Source of the DNA: Vibrio albus
GTDB lineage: Bacteria; Pseudomonadota; Gammaproteobacteria; Enterobacterales; Vibrionaceae
Length of the DNA stretch: 64,000 bases
Direction: 5' to 3'
NCBI RefSeq assembly: GCF_003144035.1
Contig: NZ_QFWT01000006.1
Location: 124,001-188,000, forward strand
Position numbers and translations under genes: made by a program
Notes under the pieces: model-generated
Databases searched by the model: none
Told to the model about the DNA's origin: nothing
The model's input: only the letters and a program-made list of their open reading frames with translations
In this document: positions 1 through 10,398 of the stretch, in pieces
How the letters are laid out: the number at the start of each line of letters is the position of its first letter
How positions within the stretch are numbered: position 1 is the first letter of the stretch

Positions 1-82
1 TACACCGTAAATAGTCGAAAAATCTCGTGGAAATTCGTATCTTAAGGTAAGTTAACGAGAATAAATCTTCGGAGTAGATGAT

Positions 83-331
83 ATGGGTGGAATTAGTATC
101 TGGCAGCTGCTGATCATTGCTGTCATTGTTGTTTTACTGTTTGGAACCAAGAAACTGCGTAATATCGGCGGAGATCTGGGATCCGCGGTAAAAGGGTTCA
201 AGAACGCCATGAATGATGATGAAGATGCGGATAAAAAAGACAAAGATGCAGACTTTGAGCAACAAAATATAGAGAAGAAAGACACCGCGTCTTCAGAAAC
301 CGACAGTAAAAAAGAGAAAAAACAGGGCTAA
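83..331 (+). CDS. tatA: Sec-independent translocase subunit TatA
   Basis: TatA is the pore-forming subunit of the twin-arginine translocase, which moves folded proteins across the inner membrane. The 82-residue product has one N-terminal membrane helix (about residues 4-21), the FGTKKL hinge at 20-25, an amphipathic helix to about residue 42, and a highly charged Lys/Asp/Glu tail. These are the normal TatA features and length. GGAG lies just upstream of the ATG. tatB follows after 3 nt and tatC comes next, so this is the usual tatABC operon. The 82 bp before the gene hold no recognisable gene. Confidence 0.96.
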   Translation: MGGISIWQLLIIAVIVVLLFGTKKLRNIGGDLGSAVKGFKNAMNDDEDADKKDKDADFEQQNIEKKDTASSETDSKKEKKQG

Positions 332-334
332 CCC

Positions 335-706
335 GTGTTTGATATCGGTTTTTGGGAGCTTGTCCTGATCGCTGTTGTCGGCCTGGTAGTGTTGGGGCCG
401 GAACGTCTGCCCGTTGCCATTCGGACGGTGGCCAGGTTCATCCATAGTGCCAGAACGATGGCGAATGGTGTGAAAGATGAACTGTCACATGAGCTGAAAA
501 TTCAGGAACTTCAGGAGCAGCTCAAGCAGAAACAGAAGCATATGGAGGAGCAGCTGAAGCCTGATTTGGATGGCGCAGCTGACACTTTTAAGCAGGCCAG
601 GCAGGATGTGGACGAAACGGTAAACAACACGTCCCGTTCCTCCTCTGCTGAGTCGGTGACTGATGAAGCTACTACTCAGAATAAAGCCGATAATAAATCA
701 GAATAG
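335..706 (+). CDS. tatB: Sec-independent translocase subunit TatB
   Basis: TatB forms the twin-arginine signal peptide receptor with TatC. The 123-residue protein begins [20 protein letters not shown], has one membrane helix (about 5-21), the GPERLP hinge and a long amphipathic, coiled-coil-prone segment rich in Gln/Lys/Glu (about 50-85). The start is GTG at 335, as this start with MFDIGF is conserved in the family. It lies 3 nt after tatA and is separated from tatC by a 20-bp perfect palindrome. Confidence 0.95.
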   Translation: MFDIGFWELVLIAVVGLVVLGPERLPVAIRTVARFIHSARTMANGVKDELSHELKIQELQEQLKQKQKHMEEQLKPDLDGAADTFKQARQDVDETVNNTSRSSSAESVTDEATTQNKADNKSE

Positions 707-721
707 CCTGGCCAGGCTATT
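702..721. repeat. Perfect 20-bp palindrome between tatB and tatC
   Basis: AATAGCCTGGCCAGGCTATT reads the same on both strands and begins at the tatB stop. It would form a tight RNA hairpin, followed by TCTTCGTCTT rather than a clean T-run. It may partially terminate or stabilise the mRNA and so set TatA/B against TatC levels; that role is inferred. Confidence 0.7.
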
Positions 722-750
722 CTTCGTCTTGGCATAGTAGGGGTTTCTTT

Positions 751-1491
751 ATGTCGTCAACGGAACAAACTCAGCCACTGATCAGTCATCTGCTGGAACT
801 GCGCAACCGACTGCTTAAGGCCATTGTGGCGATTATTGTCGTATTCCTTGGGTTGATCTATTTTGCCAACGATATCTATGAGTTTGTCTCAGCCCCTCTG
901 GTAGAAAGGTTGCCTGAAGGGGCAACAATGATCGCAACCAATGTGGCATCCCCTTTCTTTACTCCGCTGAAGCTTACGCTGGTCACCTCCATTTTTATTG
1001 CGGTTCCGGTCATTTTGTATCAGGTATGGGCATTTGTGGCCCCCGGCCTGTATAAGCATGAGCGCCGGCTGATCCTGCCGCTGCTGTTTTCCAGTTCACT
1101 GCTGTTTTACTGCGGTGTCGCGTTTGCTTATTTTGTGGTGTTCCCGCTGGTATTCAGTTTCTTTACCGCTATTTCTCTCGGTGGGGTGGAGTTTGCTACC
1201 GATATCACCAGCTATCTGGATTTTGTACTGGCGCTGTTTCTCGCGTTCGGGATTGCCTTTGAGGTGCCGGTGGCCATTATTCTGCTCTGCTGGACTGGCG
1301 CGACCGATCCACAAAGCCTGGCAGCGAAACGCCCGTATATTATTGTCGGAGCATTTGTCGTCGGCATGATGCTGACTCCGCCGGATATGATTTCGCAGAC
1401 CCTGCTGGCTATTCCTATGTGCCTGCTGTTCGAGGTCGGGCTGTTCTTTTCCCGCTTTTATGTCCGTAAGGAAGGAGAAGCAGAAGAGTAG
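751..1491 (+). CDS. tatC: Sec-independent translocase subunit TatC
   Basis: TatC is the polytopic core of the Tat receptor and binds the twin-arginine motif. The 246-residue protein has the six hydrophobic segments of the family, the N-terminal cytoplasmic [11 protein letters not shown] segment (about 13-23), and the conserved region with [15 protein letters not shown] in the first cytoplasmic loop. Length is normal. It is the last tat operon gene; the convergent tatD begins 23 bp beyond its stop. Confidence 0.97.
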   Translation: MSSTEQTQPLISHLLELRNRLLKAIVAIIVVFLGLIYFANDIYEFVSAPLVERLPEGATMIATNVASPFFTPLKLTLVTSIFIAVPVILYQVWAFVAPGLYKHERRLILPLLFSSSLLFYCGVAFAYFVVFPLVFSFFTAISLGGVEFATDITSYLDFVLALFLAFGIAFEVPVAIILLCWTGATDPQSLAAKRPYIIVGAFVVGMMLTPPDMISQTLLAIPMCLLFEVGLFFSRFYVRKEGEAEE

Positions 1492-1514
1492 AAGTCTGAT
1501 TCTCCCGTTTCGCT

Positions 1515-2276
1515 TTACACTCTGAACAACGTCTTCGCGTTCTCAGTGGTCACCCTATCCACCTCTTCCGGACTGATCTTTTTTAGCTCTGCAATCCGTT
1601 GTTGTACCAGTGCGGTGTAGGCCGGTTCATTACGTTTACCGCGGTGTGGGGCCGGAGTCAGATACGGGCAGTCGGTTTCCAGGATGATGGTCTGCATATC
1701 CAGATGAGGGAGCACCTTATCCATACCGCCATTTTTAAAGGTGGTGACACCACCCAGTCCCAGATGAAAACCCAGATCGGTAATCGCTTTCGCTTCTTCC
1801 ACACTGCCGCCAAAACAGTGGAAGACACCTTTTAACTGTCCGTTCTGTTCTTGACGGATCAGCGGCAGGGTCTGTTCGATAGAATCCCGGGTATGGATCA
1901 CGACCGGTAAATCCATCTCTTTGGCCCAGTTCAGTTGGGTAATAAATGCTTCTTTTTGTTGTTCGAAATAGGTTTTATCCCAGTACAGGTCGATACCGAT
2001 TTCACCCACGGCGATAAATTTATGCTTAGCAAACCAGCTATGGATGGTGTTGAGCGTCGTTTTATAGTCGGCGTTAACATCACAGGGATGCAGCCCCATC
2101 ATGGAGTGGCAGATATCCGGATATTGCGCTTCAACCTCCAGCATCGGCTGAATGGAATCCAGATCGATATTGGGCATAAGTATTTTGTTGATACCCAGCT
2201 CTAAAGCGCGTTGAACAACTTCGTCCCGATCGCTGTCGAAACGGTGATTATAGAGATGGGCATGGGTGTCGATCAT
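1515..2276 (-). CDS. tatD: TatD family metal-dependent deoxyribonuclease
   Basis: TatD is a cytoplasmic TIM-barrel metal-dependent 3'-5' exonuclease linked to DNA repair; it is not needed for Tat export despite the name. The 253-residue protein has the family metal ligands: HxH at 5 and 7 (DTHAHLY), Glu92 in GEIGID, His128 in VVIHTRD, His153 in VFHCFGG, and Asp202 in LETDCPYL. It lies convergent to tatABC and divergent from hemB. Confidence 0.95.
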   Translation of the reverse strand: MIDTHAHLYNHRFDSDRDEVVQRALELGINKILMPNIDLDSIQPMLEVEAQYPDICHSMMGLHPCDVNADYKTTLNTIHSWFAKHKFIAVGEIGIDLYWDKTYFEQQKEAFITQLNWAKEMDLPVVIHTRDSIEQTLPLIRQEQNGQLKGVFHCFGGSVEEAKAITDLGFHLGLGGVTTFKNGGMDKVLPHLDMQTIILETDCPYLTPAPHRGKRNEPAYTALVQQRIAELKKISPEEVDRVTTENAKTLFRV

Positions 2277-2394
2277 AATGCTTCCGTTACCTGTTAGAGA
2301 CTGACATCTCTCAGTATATCTGATTTTGTGTGGATAAACCTCGTATCTGAGAGATGTGGTGATATGATTAATTTAAACCAAAAGAAAAGATTAG

Positions 2395-3438
<1,044 letters not shown>

Positions 3439-3468
3439 AATTAAATGATATTTTTTCTCATTTAATGC

Positions 3469-3498
3469 TTGACCTGCGAATGAGAATTGTTATTATTA
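3469..3498 (+). promoter_or_regulatory. ryhB promoter with overlapping Fur box
   Basis: A -35 TTGACC (3469-3474) and -10 TATTAT (3491-3496) stand 16 bp apart. The spacer and -10 hold AATGAGAATTGTTATTATT (about 3479-3497), a good match to the Fur consensus GATAATGATAATCATTATC. Iron-loaded Fur would block the promoter, as is known for ryhB in enterics and V. cholerae. Confidence 0.88.
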
Positions 3499-3502
3499 AA
3501 GC

Positions 3503-3701
3503 GTCTTAGGGAATAAGGTGAAAGTTCAAGGGGTTACCCTTAAGGGTTTTCTCGTTACTAACACGGCATTCCTGAATGACACGACATTGCTCACATTGCT
3601 TCCAGTGTAATTTAGCTTATCAGGCTAGACTGAATACATTCTCCGATGCTTCAGTGATTGCCCATTCTGCTACGCGACACCGAAAGGTGTCGCTTTCTTT
3701 T
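3503..3701 (+). ncRNA. ryhB: RyhB small RNA (long Vibrio form)
   Basis: RyhB is an Hfq-dependent RNA that lowers iron-using proteins when iron is scarce. The diagnostic core lies at 3580-3606: CACGACATTGCTCACATTGC followed by TTCCAGT, identical to the E. coli RyhB core that pairs with targets such as sodB. The transcript should start near 3503 from the Fur-controlled promoter and end at the GCGACACC/GGTGTCGC terminator with TTTCTTTT (3674-3701). About 200 nt is much longer than the 90-nt E. coli RNA but close to the roughly 225 nt known in V. cholerae. The exact 5' end is inferred. Confidence 0.93.
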
Positions 3702-3763
3702 ATCCTCTGTCTTATACCAGCCTGGTAGTGATTTGTACTGTCAGCTTTGGGTACATCATAAAC

Positions 3764-3914
3764 TTTTCCACACATCACGATCGTTAACAGATCTTTTCAA
3801 AAAGGATCTTTGTTTGTTTAACTTGATGTATTTAAAGTGTTTTTACTGCGATCTTATCTTTGCCTATTTGCTTGATAATTAGACGATCATAAAATACAAA
3901 CAGACTTATCCACA
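3764..3914 (+). promoter_or_regulatory. polA upstream region with DnaA boxes and clustered GATC sites
   Basis: The gap between ryhB and polA has a perfect DnaA box TTATCCACA (3906-3914), a near box TTTTCCACA (3764-3772), and five GATC Dam sites in about 110 bp (3779, 3790, 3805, 3850, 3885) in AT-rich sequence. No gene is supported here. The density of sites suggests DnaA/SeqA-linked control of polA; this is inference. Confidence 0.45.
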
Positions 3915-4044
3915 GGAGAGTGATGTTTTTATGCGCTTGGTTTTGTATGGAGGATTGTTGTTCTGAGGAATGCATTCATGGAATAAAAGCTGGGTTCATG
4001 GCATCCTAACCGAAATTTTTTCATATCATCGGATATCAACTCGC

Positions 4045-6843
4045 ATGGCAAGTATTCCTGAAAACCCACTTATTCTAATTGATGGCTCTTCTTATCTATA
4101 TCGTGCCTTTCACGCTTATCCCGGCACCATGAGTAATGGTGAGATCCCGACTAACGCGGTGTACGGAGTGGTCAATATGGTACGCAGTATGATGCGCCAG
4201 TTTCCGGCTGACCGTATGGCTGTCATTTTTGATGCCAAAGGGAAGACTTTCCGAGACGATCTTTACCCTGAATATAAAGCTCATCGTCCTCCAATGCCGG
4301 ATGACCTGCGTTGTCAGATAGAGCCGCTGCACAATGTAATTAGGGCGATGGGGATACCGCTGATCTGTACTCCGGGCGTCGAAGCGGATGATGTGATCGG
4401 CACACTGGCGACTCAGGCTTCAGCAGCGGGTATTCCTGTGCTGATCAGTACCGGTGATAAAGATATGGCGCAGCTGGTGGATGATAATGTCACCCTGATC
4501 AATACCATGACCAATGTTGTGATGGACAGAGAAGGCGTGGTAGAAAAATTTGGTATCCCGCCAGAGCTGATCATCGATTATCTGGCGCTGATGGGCGATA
4601 AAGTGGATAACATTCCGGGAGTACCGGGTGTTGGGGATAAAACCGCCACCGCATTGCTGCAGGGTATTGGCGGAATCGACAAGTTGTATGCGAATTTAGA
4701 TGATATTGCCCCTCTGGGTTTTCGTGGCTCAAAAACGATGGCGAAAAAGCTGACGGAGAATCAGGACAATGCTTATCTGTCTTATCAACTGGCAACCATT
4801 AAGCGGGATGTCGAACTGGAAGAGAAGCCAGAAACCCTGACCAAAGCTCAGCCGGATAAAGACGAGCTGATCAAGCTGTATGGACAGCTGGTGTTTAAGT
4901 CCTGGCTGAATGAACTGCTGGAAGGTGGTGACGGCAGTGTGCCGGCGGATGAAAAATCCGGGCGTATCGTTTCTTCCTCTTCGGCATCGTCTTCGGTGAC
5001 GGAAGCCGATACCTCGGCAGTGACGATTGATCGCAGCCAGTACGTCACCATTCTGGATGAAGAGACCTTTAACCAGTGGCTGGAGAAGCTGAAAGAGGCT
5101 GACCTTTTCGCCTTCGATACCGAAACCGACAGTCTGGATTACATGGTGGCTAATCTGGTGGGCGTGTCATTCGCTACGGAAGAAGGGGTCGCAGCTTATG
5201 TGCCGGTGGCGCATGACTATCTGGATGCGCCGGATCAGCTTGAACGGGACTGGGTACTGACGCAGCTGAAGCCACTGCTGGAAGATGAGCAGAAAGCCAA
5301 GGTCGGTCAGAACCTGAAATACGATGCCAGTATCGTGGCTCGTTACGGCATTGAAATGCGCGGTATCAAACACGACACCATGCTGGCCTCTTACGTTTAT
5401 AACAGCGTGGGCGGCAAACATGATATGGACAGTCTGGCGCTGCGTTTCCTACAGCACAGCTGCATTTCCTTTGAGTCTGTCGCGGGTAAGGGCAAAAAAC
5501 AGCTGACCTTTAACCAGATTGACCTGGAGCAGGCCGGACCTTATGCCGCGGAAGATGCCGATGTGACTCTGCGTTTGCATAACCGCCTGTTCAGCAATAT
5601 TGAACAGGACGACAAGCTTAAGTCTGTTTACGAAGAGATAGAAATCCCACTGGTACCGGTACTGTCCCGCATGGAGCGCAATGGGGTATTGATCGATGAT
5701 ATGTTGCTGGGTGCCCAGTCGCAGGAAATTGCGGCTCGTCTGGATGAACTGGAGAAGAAGGCTTTCGATATTGCCGACCAGGAATTTAACCTGAGCTCAC
5801 CAAAACAGCTGCAGGCGATCCTGTTTGAGAAGATGGGGCTGCCGGTGATCAAGAAAACACCATCAGGCGCGCCATCGACCAATGAAGAAGTGCTGCAGGA
5901 GCTGGCTCTGGATTATCCGTTGCCGAAATGCATTCTGGAATACCGTGGCCTGGCTAAGCTGAAATCAACCTATACTGATAAACTGCCGAAGATGATTAAT
6001 CCGGAAACCGGCCGGGTGCATACCTCTTATCATCAGGCGGTAACGGCCACAGGCCGCCTGTCATCGACCGATCCTAATCTACAGAATATTCCAATTCGTA
6101 ATGAAGAGGGGCGTCGTATCCGTCAGGCTTTTGTTGCTCCGCATGGTAAGAAAATTCTGGCCGTGGACTACTCACAGATTGAACTGCGCATTATGGCGCA
6201 TTTGTCCGGAGACAAAGCATTGCTGGATGCCTTTAAAGAAGGCAAAGATATCCACGCGGCGACCGCTGCGGAAGTCATGGGTGTTGGTATTGATCAGGTC
6301 AGTTCTGAACAGCGTCGCCGGGCGAAAGCGATCAACTTTGGTCTGATCTACGGCATGAGTGCGTTTGGCCTGGCTAAACAGCTGGGGATCCCGCGTGGTG
6401 AGGCCCAATCGTATATGGATACGTACTTCGAGCGCTATCCGGGCGTGATGCAGTATATGGAAGATACCCGCTCTCAGGCATCTGAACAGGGCTATGTGGA
6501 AACACTATATGGTCGTCGTTTGTATCTGCCGGAGATTAAGTCGCGCAATGGTATGCGTCGTAAGGCCGCTGAACGCGCAGCGATCAATGCTCCGATGCAG
6601 GGAACGGCAGCGGATATCATTAAAAAGGCCATGCTGTTGGTGGATGAGTGGATTCAGGCTGAGGGGGCCGGGCGCGTGCAGCTACTGATGCAGGTACACG
6701 ATGAACTGGTATTTGAAGTAGAAGAGTCCGCTTTGTCTGAAATTGAAATAAAAGTACAAAATCTGATGGAGTCGGCGGCCTCACTGAATGTCCCTCTGGT
6801 GGCTGATGCTGGCCACGGAGAGAACTGGGATCAGGCGCACTAG
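4045..6843 (+). CDS. polA: DNA polymerase I
   Basis: PolA fills gaps and removes RNA primers. The three domains follow in order: 5'-3' exonuclease (about 1-300), 3'-5' exonuclease (about 330-520) and polymerase (about 530-932). Proofreading is intact (FAFDTETDS, Asp358/Glu360; [12 protein letters not shown]), as are polymerase motif [10 protein letters not shown] (Asp708), the O-helix [15 protein letters not shown] and motif C VHDELV (Asp886). The frame opens at 3970, but the start at 4045 ([20 protein letters not shown]) fits the family N-terminus and gives 932 residues. Its ribosome site is weak. A Ser/Thr-rich linker lies near 310-335. Confidence 0.95.
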   Translation: MASIPENPLILIDGSSYLYRAFHAYPGTMSNGEIPTNAVYGVVNMVRSMMRQFPADRMAVIFDAKGKTFRDDLYPEYKAHRPPMPDDLRCQIEPLHNVIRAMGIPLICTPGVEADDVIGTLATQASAAGIPVLISTGDKDMAQLVDDNVTLINTMTNVVMDREGVVEKFGIPPELIIDYLALMGDKVDNIPGVPGVGDKTATALLQGIGGIDKLYANLDDIAPLGFRGSKTMAKKLTENQDNAYLSYQLATIKRDVELEEKPETLTKAQPDKDELIKLYGQLVFKSWLNELLEGGDGSVPADEKSGRIVSSSSASSSVTEADTSAVTIDRSQYVTILDEETFNQWLEKLKEADLFAFDTETDSLDYMVANLVGVSFATEEGVAAYVPVAHDYLDAPDQLERDWVLTQLKPLLEDEQKAKVGQNLKYDASIVARYGIEMRGIKHDTMLASYVYNSVGGKHDMDSLALRFLQHSCISFESVAGKGKKQLTFNQIDLEQAGPYAAEDADVTLRLHNRLFSNIEQDDKLKSVYEEIEIPLVPVLSRMERNGVLIDDMLLGAQSQEIAARLDELEKKAFDIADQEFNLSSPKQLQAILFEKMGLPVIKKTPSGAPSTNEEVLQELALDYPLPKCILEYRGLAKLKSTYTDKLPKMINPETGRVHTSYHQAVTATGRLSSTDPNLQNIPIRNEEGRRIRQAFVAPHGKKILAVDYSQIELRIMAHLSGDKALLDAFKEGKDIHAATAAEVMGVGIDQVSSEQRRRAKAINFGLIYGMSAFGLAKQLGIPRGEAQSYMDTYFERYPGVMQYMEDTRSQASEQGYVETLYGRRLYLPEIKSRNGMRRKAAERAAINAPMQGTAADIIKKAMLLVDEWIQAEGAGRVQLLMQVHDELVFEVEESALSEIEIKVQNLMESAASLNVPLVADAGHGENWDQAH

Positions 6844-6876
6844 ACACTTTCGAATAACAAATTGGTAAATAACATG

Positions 6877-6903
6877 AGCCAGCGCACAATTGCTGGCTTT
6901 TTA
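6877..6903 (+). terminator. polA terminator
   Basis: AGCCAGC and GCTGGCT form a 7-bp stem with an 8-nt loop, followed by TTTTTA. It lies 35 bp after the polA stop and insulates the spf promoter. Confidence 0.85.
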
Positions 6904-6983
6904 TTGTTAAAAATAAAGTCCTATTTCTTCAGCAAGTTATGTACTTTAATAAAAATCTAATGAAAAAAAACTACAAAAAAACT

Positions 6984-7011
6984 TTGCAAGGACGGCCAAT
7001 TGTTGTACATT
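6984..7011 (+). promoter_or_regulatory. spf promoter
   Basis: A -35 TTGCAA (6984-6989) and -10 TACATT (7006-7011) are 16 bp apart and place the start at 7019, the conserved Spot 42 5' end. In E. coli this promoter is repressed by CRP-cAMP; no clear CRP site was identified here. Confidence 0.75.
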
Positions 7012-7018
7012 AACTCTC

Positions 7019-7124
7019 GTAGGGTACAGAGGTAAGATGTTCTATCTTTCAGACCTTTTGTTTCACGTTATTGGATTAGGCTGATTCAGCCGCCCCGGTC
7101 AGTTTTTGATCGGGGCGTTTTTTA
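7019..7124 (+). ncRNA. spf: Spot 42 small RNA
   Basis: Spot 42 is an Hfq-bound RNA that represses catabolic genes when glucose is present. From GTAGGGTACAGAGGTAAGAT through TGTTCTATCTTTCAGACCTT the sequence matches E. coli Spot 42 almost base for base. The tail forms the GCCCCGGTC/GATCGGGGC terminator with TTTTTT. The position after polA and before engB is also conserved. Confidence 0.97.
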
Positions 7125-7584
7125 TTGGGCGAAAGAAAATTTCATCCACATTAGTGTTTATCTATCCCATTGTTTTTAATCGTATTTTACTTAACCCTTC
7201 CGTTTGTATTCTTAAGACTCTCTTTCCTTATCCTAATGGTTATTCCCGTTTTTTAACTGTGTTTGTTCGAAATCTTTTCATTGAAAGGGTGATTTTGACG
7301 TTCAATAAGGAAAAATAGCGGCTGAAATTTTTGTACGTTATAAAGAAAATAATTTACACAGAAAAACAAGTAACAAAATGTAACGCAGAGTAAAGGTGAG
7401 CAACAAAAAGGGTTTTGGAATAATAATTGTCGGAGAGGTGACATTTTTGAGACGCGGACTTGAGTTTTTGGGCTAAATGATGAATTATTCATCGCATAAT
7501 AATAATACCTCCTAATTCTCTCCCGTTGCCCCACCTAAATGGTGGGGATTTTTATGCGTTGTTCGTTGTCTTATGTGCCGGGCG
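7125..7584 (+). other. spf-engB intergenic region with a candidate second small RNA
   Basis: This 460-bp gap has no supported protein gene. It ends in a good + strand terminator, CCCCACC TAAAT GGTGGGG then ATTTTT (7529-7553), which no annotated + strand gene uses. In Vibrionaceae a second small RNA (VSsrna24) has been reported downstream of spf, so an RNA ending near 7553 is plausible. I see no clear promoter for it. Confidence 0.4.
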
Positions 7585-8250
7585 TTATTCTTCGTCTTCT
7601 GTAACGTCGTCGGCTTCATCCGTGTCCGCTGCCAGGCGAGCTTCAATCGCCGGTGTAAACCATTCATCCAGCTTACGGCGCAATTGATCTACCCCTATGC
7701 CTTTCAGGGATGAAAATACATCCACACTGACATCACCGCAGAACGCCATAGAGGCTTCACGTATTTTCAGTAGCTGTGCTTTCCGGGCACCTGATTTTAG
7801 TTTGTCGGCTTTGGTCAGCAGTACCTGTACCGGGATGCCACTATCCACTGCCCAGTAAATCAGTTGCTGGTCCAGGTCTTTCATCGGATGGCGGATATCC
7901 ATCAGTACCACCAGCCCTTTCAGGCATTCTCGTTTCTGCAGGTATTCACCCAGTGATTTTTGCCATTTGAGTTTCATCTCAACCGGAACCTGAGCAAAAC
8001 CGTATCCCGGCAGATCGACAATGTGACAATCGTCTTCCACTTTAAACAGGTTAATCAACTGAGTACGGCCCGGGGTTTTACTGGTTTTCGCCAGGTTGCG
8101 CTGATTAGTCAGACGGTTCAGCGCACTGGATTTTCCGGCGTTTGAACGCCCTGCAAACGCAACTTCAATCCCCGCATCTTCAGGCAGGTGACGGATATCA
8201 GGGGCACTGGTGATAAAATGGGTATTCTGATAATGGATGGTTACGCTCAA
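7585..8250 (-). CDS. engB: Ribosome biogenesis GTP-binding protein EngB (YihA/YsxC)
   Basis: EngB is an essential GTPase that acts late in 50S subunit assembly. The 221-residue protein has G1 GRSNAGKS (about 34-41), G2 near RTQLINLF, G3 DLPGYGF and G4 TKADK. The C-terminus is acidic ([12 protein letters not shown]). It lies opposite to spf and to the methyltransferase that follows, as usual near polA in Vibrionaceae. Confidence 0.95.
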   Translation of the reverse strand: MSVTIHYQNTHFITSAPDIRHLPEDAGIEVAFAGRSNAGKSSALNRLTNQRNLAKTSKTPGRTQLINLFKVEDDCHIVDLPGYGFAQVPVEMKLKWQKSLGEYLQKRECLKGLVVLMDIRHPMKDLDQQLIYWAVDSGIPVQVLLTKADKLKSGARKAQLLKIREASMAFCGDVSVDVFSSLKGIGVDQLRRKLDEWFTPAIEARLAADTDEADDVTEDEE

Positions 8251-8398
8251 AGTTTACTCCGCTTGCGTTGGTGCTGTCAGACTGACTGGGAACATCAACC
8301 GTCCCAGAGGGCGGAGATTATAGCACGACAATCGCGTTTATCTTTTACTCTATTTGCGGTATCTGGTAAATTTCCCCTCCCAGTCAGAGGATGTACTT

Positions 8399-9037
8399 AT
8401 GCACTCGTGCCCTTTATGCAAAGAGACTAATAGCCGTTTTTACTTTGAGGATCATCGTCGGCAGTATTACCAGTGCCTGAATTGCGATCTGGTCTTTGTG
8501 CCGCCGGAAATGCGTCTGGATGCGAAAGCCGAAAAGTCGATGTACGACCTGCACGAGAACCGACCGGACGATCCGGGCTATCGCCGGTTTTTGTCACGGG
8601 TAGCAACCCCTCTGCTGGAAAGAATATCACCAGACTCAGAAGGGCTGGACTTTGGCTGCGGGCCGGGACCAACCCTGTCGCTGATGCTGGAAGAAGCAGG
8701 ACATACCATGGCGTTGTATGACGTCTACTACTATCCTGAGCAGAAAGTACTGGAAAAGCAGTACGATTTTGTCACGGCCACTGAAGTGATAGAGCACCTC
8801 TATCAACCCGATGTGGTGTGGCAACAATGGTTAAATTTAGTTAAGCCGGGTGGCTGGCTTGGTCTGATGACGAAGCAGGTCAAGGGTGTGGAAGCGTTTG
8901 CTGGATGGCACTATAAGAATGACATTACCCATGTCTGTTTCTATAGCCGCCAAACGTTCCAGTATCTGGCAGAGCGGGATAAGCTCCAACTTGAATTTAT
9001 TGGCAATGATGTAATTTTACTGAGGAAACCCCAGTAA
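8399..9037 (+). CDS. Class I SAM-dependent methyltransferase with N-terminal zinc ribbon
   Basis: The start at 8399 (MHSCPLCKETNSRFYFEDH) is preferred over 8354; it gives 212 residues with a CPLC...CLNC zinc-ribbon pair at about 4-30. A Rossmann methyltransferase follows, with the SAM motif LDFGCGPGP (about 81-89) and EVIEHLYQPD. The substrate is unknown. Its TAA overlaps the yihI ATG by one base, which suggests a co-transcribed unit with yihI and the DUF2489 gene. The resemblance to small ribbon-plus-methyltransferase proteins is clear; a function cannot be named. Confidence 0.8.
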   Translation: MHSCPLCKETNSRFYFEDHRRQYYQCLNCDLVFVPPEMRLDAKAEKSMYDLHENRPDDPGYRRFLSRVATPLLERISPDSEGLDFGCGPGPTLSLMLEEAGHTMALYDVYYYPEQKVLEKQYDFVTATEVIEHLYQPDVVWQQWLNLVKPGGWLGLMTKQVKGVEAFAGWHYKNDITHVCFYSRQTFQYLAERDKLQLEFIGNDVILLRKPQ

Positions 9038-9612
9038 TGAGTCGAAGTAAGAAATCCAGAAAACCGGGATCAGCGAACGCTGATATTATCGTAACCCGTA
9101 ACCGATCGCAGTCGGATGTAGAAGGCCGTCTGCGTAAAAAAGATAAAAAGCGTAAGGGCCTGAAAACCGGCAGCCGTCACTCAGAGGCTGAAGAAGCCAG
9201 AGTGGTTGGAAACCGTCAGGCAAAAGACCCGCGTTTAGGTAGCAAGAAGAAAATTCCATTGGTGGTTGAGGCGAAGAAAAAGCCGACCAAGCAGGAGCGC
9301 CGCCTGTCAGCTGAGAAAGAGCTGGAGATGCTGGAAAATGATGCGCAGCTGAACGTATTGCTTGAGCGTATCGATAATGGTGAGAAGCTGGGTGCCGGGC
9401 TGCAGAGTTATGTCGACCAAAAGCTGGATCGGATCGAAGCGCTGATGAAGCAGTTGGGCATTTATGAGCCGGAAGATGAAACCGAAGATCAACAAGAGCC
9501 GGAAACTGGGTCTGTTCAATCAGAGAAGCCTGTAAAACCGAAGAAGGCAGCGTCTGATGATGACCTGTTGTCTCAGTTTGAAGATATCGACTTGAACGAC
9601 TTTAAAGGATAA
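9037..9612 (+). CDS. yihI: Der GTPase-activating protein YihI
   Basis: YihI stimulates the GTPase Der and so modulates 50S assembly. The 191-residue protein starts MSRSKKSRKPGSANADIIVT, has a Lys/Arg-rich first half (to about residue 90), a predicted helical region with NVLLERIDNGEKLGAGLQSY (about 105-125), and an acidic tail. That layout is typical. The ATG overlaps the preceding stop codon by one base. Together with engB this stretch is devoted to ribosome assembly. Confidence 0.93.
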   Translation: MSRSKKSRKPGSANADIIVTRNRSQSDVEGRLRKKDKKRKGLKTGSRHSEAEEARVVGNRQAKDPRLGSKKKIPLVVEAKKKPTKQERRLSAEKELEMLENDAQLNVLLERIDNGEKLGAGLQSYVDQKLDRIEALMKQLGIYEPEDETEDQQEPETGSVQSEKPVKPKKAASDDDLLSQFEDIDLNDFKG

Positions 9613-9617
9613 AAGCA

Positions 9618-10136
9618 ATGAACGTAACCGTATTAATCTCTGTTGGTGCTGTGGTCATTTTGGCTCTGGCGGTGTATGCGGGTTACTTATGGTGGCAGGT
9701 TAAAAAACAGAATGCGCTTAAGCTGGAGTTTCAGACCATCGCCATCGCGAAACGCAATGCGAATATCTTTAGCAACGTGGATACCCTCTGTCTGGTGGGT
9801 ATCCAGAAACAGTGTGACCTTGCCGAAATCAGCATTCGCCTGTGTGGTATGCTTGAATTTGTACAGGGAGAACACCGTATTGATGTCGAGAAGCAGTATC
9901 CGGCCATTTATGAGCTGTATTCGACGGTAAGGGATATGGCTCGCGGAGATGCCCGAACGGCTCTGGAAAAACAAGAACGTATGAAACAAGACTTTGCCAG
10001 ACATAAAGCCGAATCGCGTTTAACGGCCGCTATTACCGAAGAGCTGGAACAACTTAAACAGCATATTCAGCCTCTGATTCAGGGCCCGGAAGACAACATA
10101 TCCGTTGTTCAGCGAACAAAATCTTCTTGTGCATAA
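9618..10136 (+). CDS. DUF2489 membrane-anchored protein
   Basis: The 172-residue protein has one N-terminal membrane helix (about 4-26, VTVLISVGAVVILALAVYAG) and a cytoplasmic-like charged helical body with several Cys (CLVGIQKQCDLAEISIRLCG). It fits the DUF2489 family found beside yihI and hemN in Vibrio. Function is unknown. It starts 5 nt after yihI. The 262 bp to hemN hold no gene I can support. Confidence 0.75.
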   Translation: MNVTVLISVGAVVILALAVYAGYLWWQVKKQNALKLEFQTIAIAKRNANIFSNVDTLCLVGIQKQCDLAEISIRLCGMLEFVQGEHRIDVEKQYPAIYELYSTVRDMARGDARTALEKQERMKQDFARHKAESRLTAAITEELEQLKQHIQPLIQGPEDNISVVQRTKSSCA

Positions 10137-10398
10137 CTGACGGATTTTATTGTGGTGTTTCTGTGCTTTGAGGACGTTTTTTCTTCAGGTAAGTAAAACT
10201 ATAAAAATTCTATAAATTCAGCTGTGTTAGTGATCTTGCTTACATTTCTGAACATTTTTTATCCGAAAACCTTTGACTACCCCACGATAGTAATCTTGAT
10301 ATGGCAAAATATCGGTAAAAACGATATGCCGGAAAGACAAATAATAACTACACAAAAAGTCAGCACAAAAGTAGTAAATAGAAATGGGACCAACCATT

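Noticed and set aside
3658..3882. 74-residue open frame across the ryhB terminator
   Set aside because: It runs through the RyhB 3' end and the AT-rich gap, with no ribosome site or family pattern.
3764..3914. Chromosomal replication origin
   Set aside because: It has DnaA and GATC sites, but lacks the gidA/mioC-type neighbours and the array of boxes expected for Vibrio oriC.
7106..7318. 70-residue open frame after spf
   Set aside because: It overlaps the spf terminator, has no ribosome site and no coding character.
10290..10310. FNR box before hemN
   Set aside because: TTGATATGGCAAAA keeps only the left half of TTGAT-N4-ATCAA.
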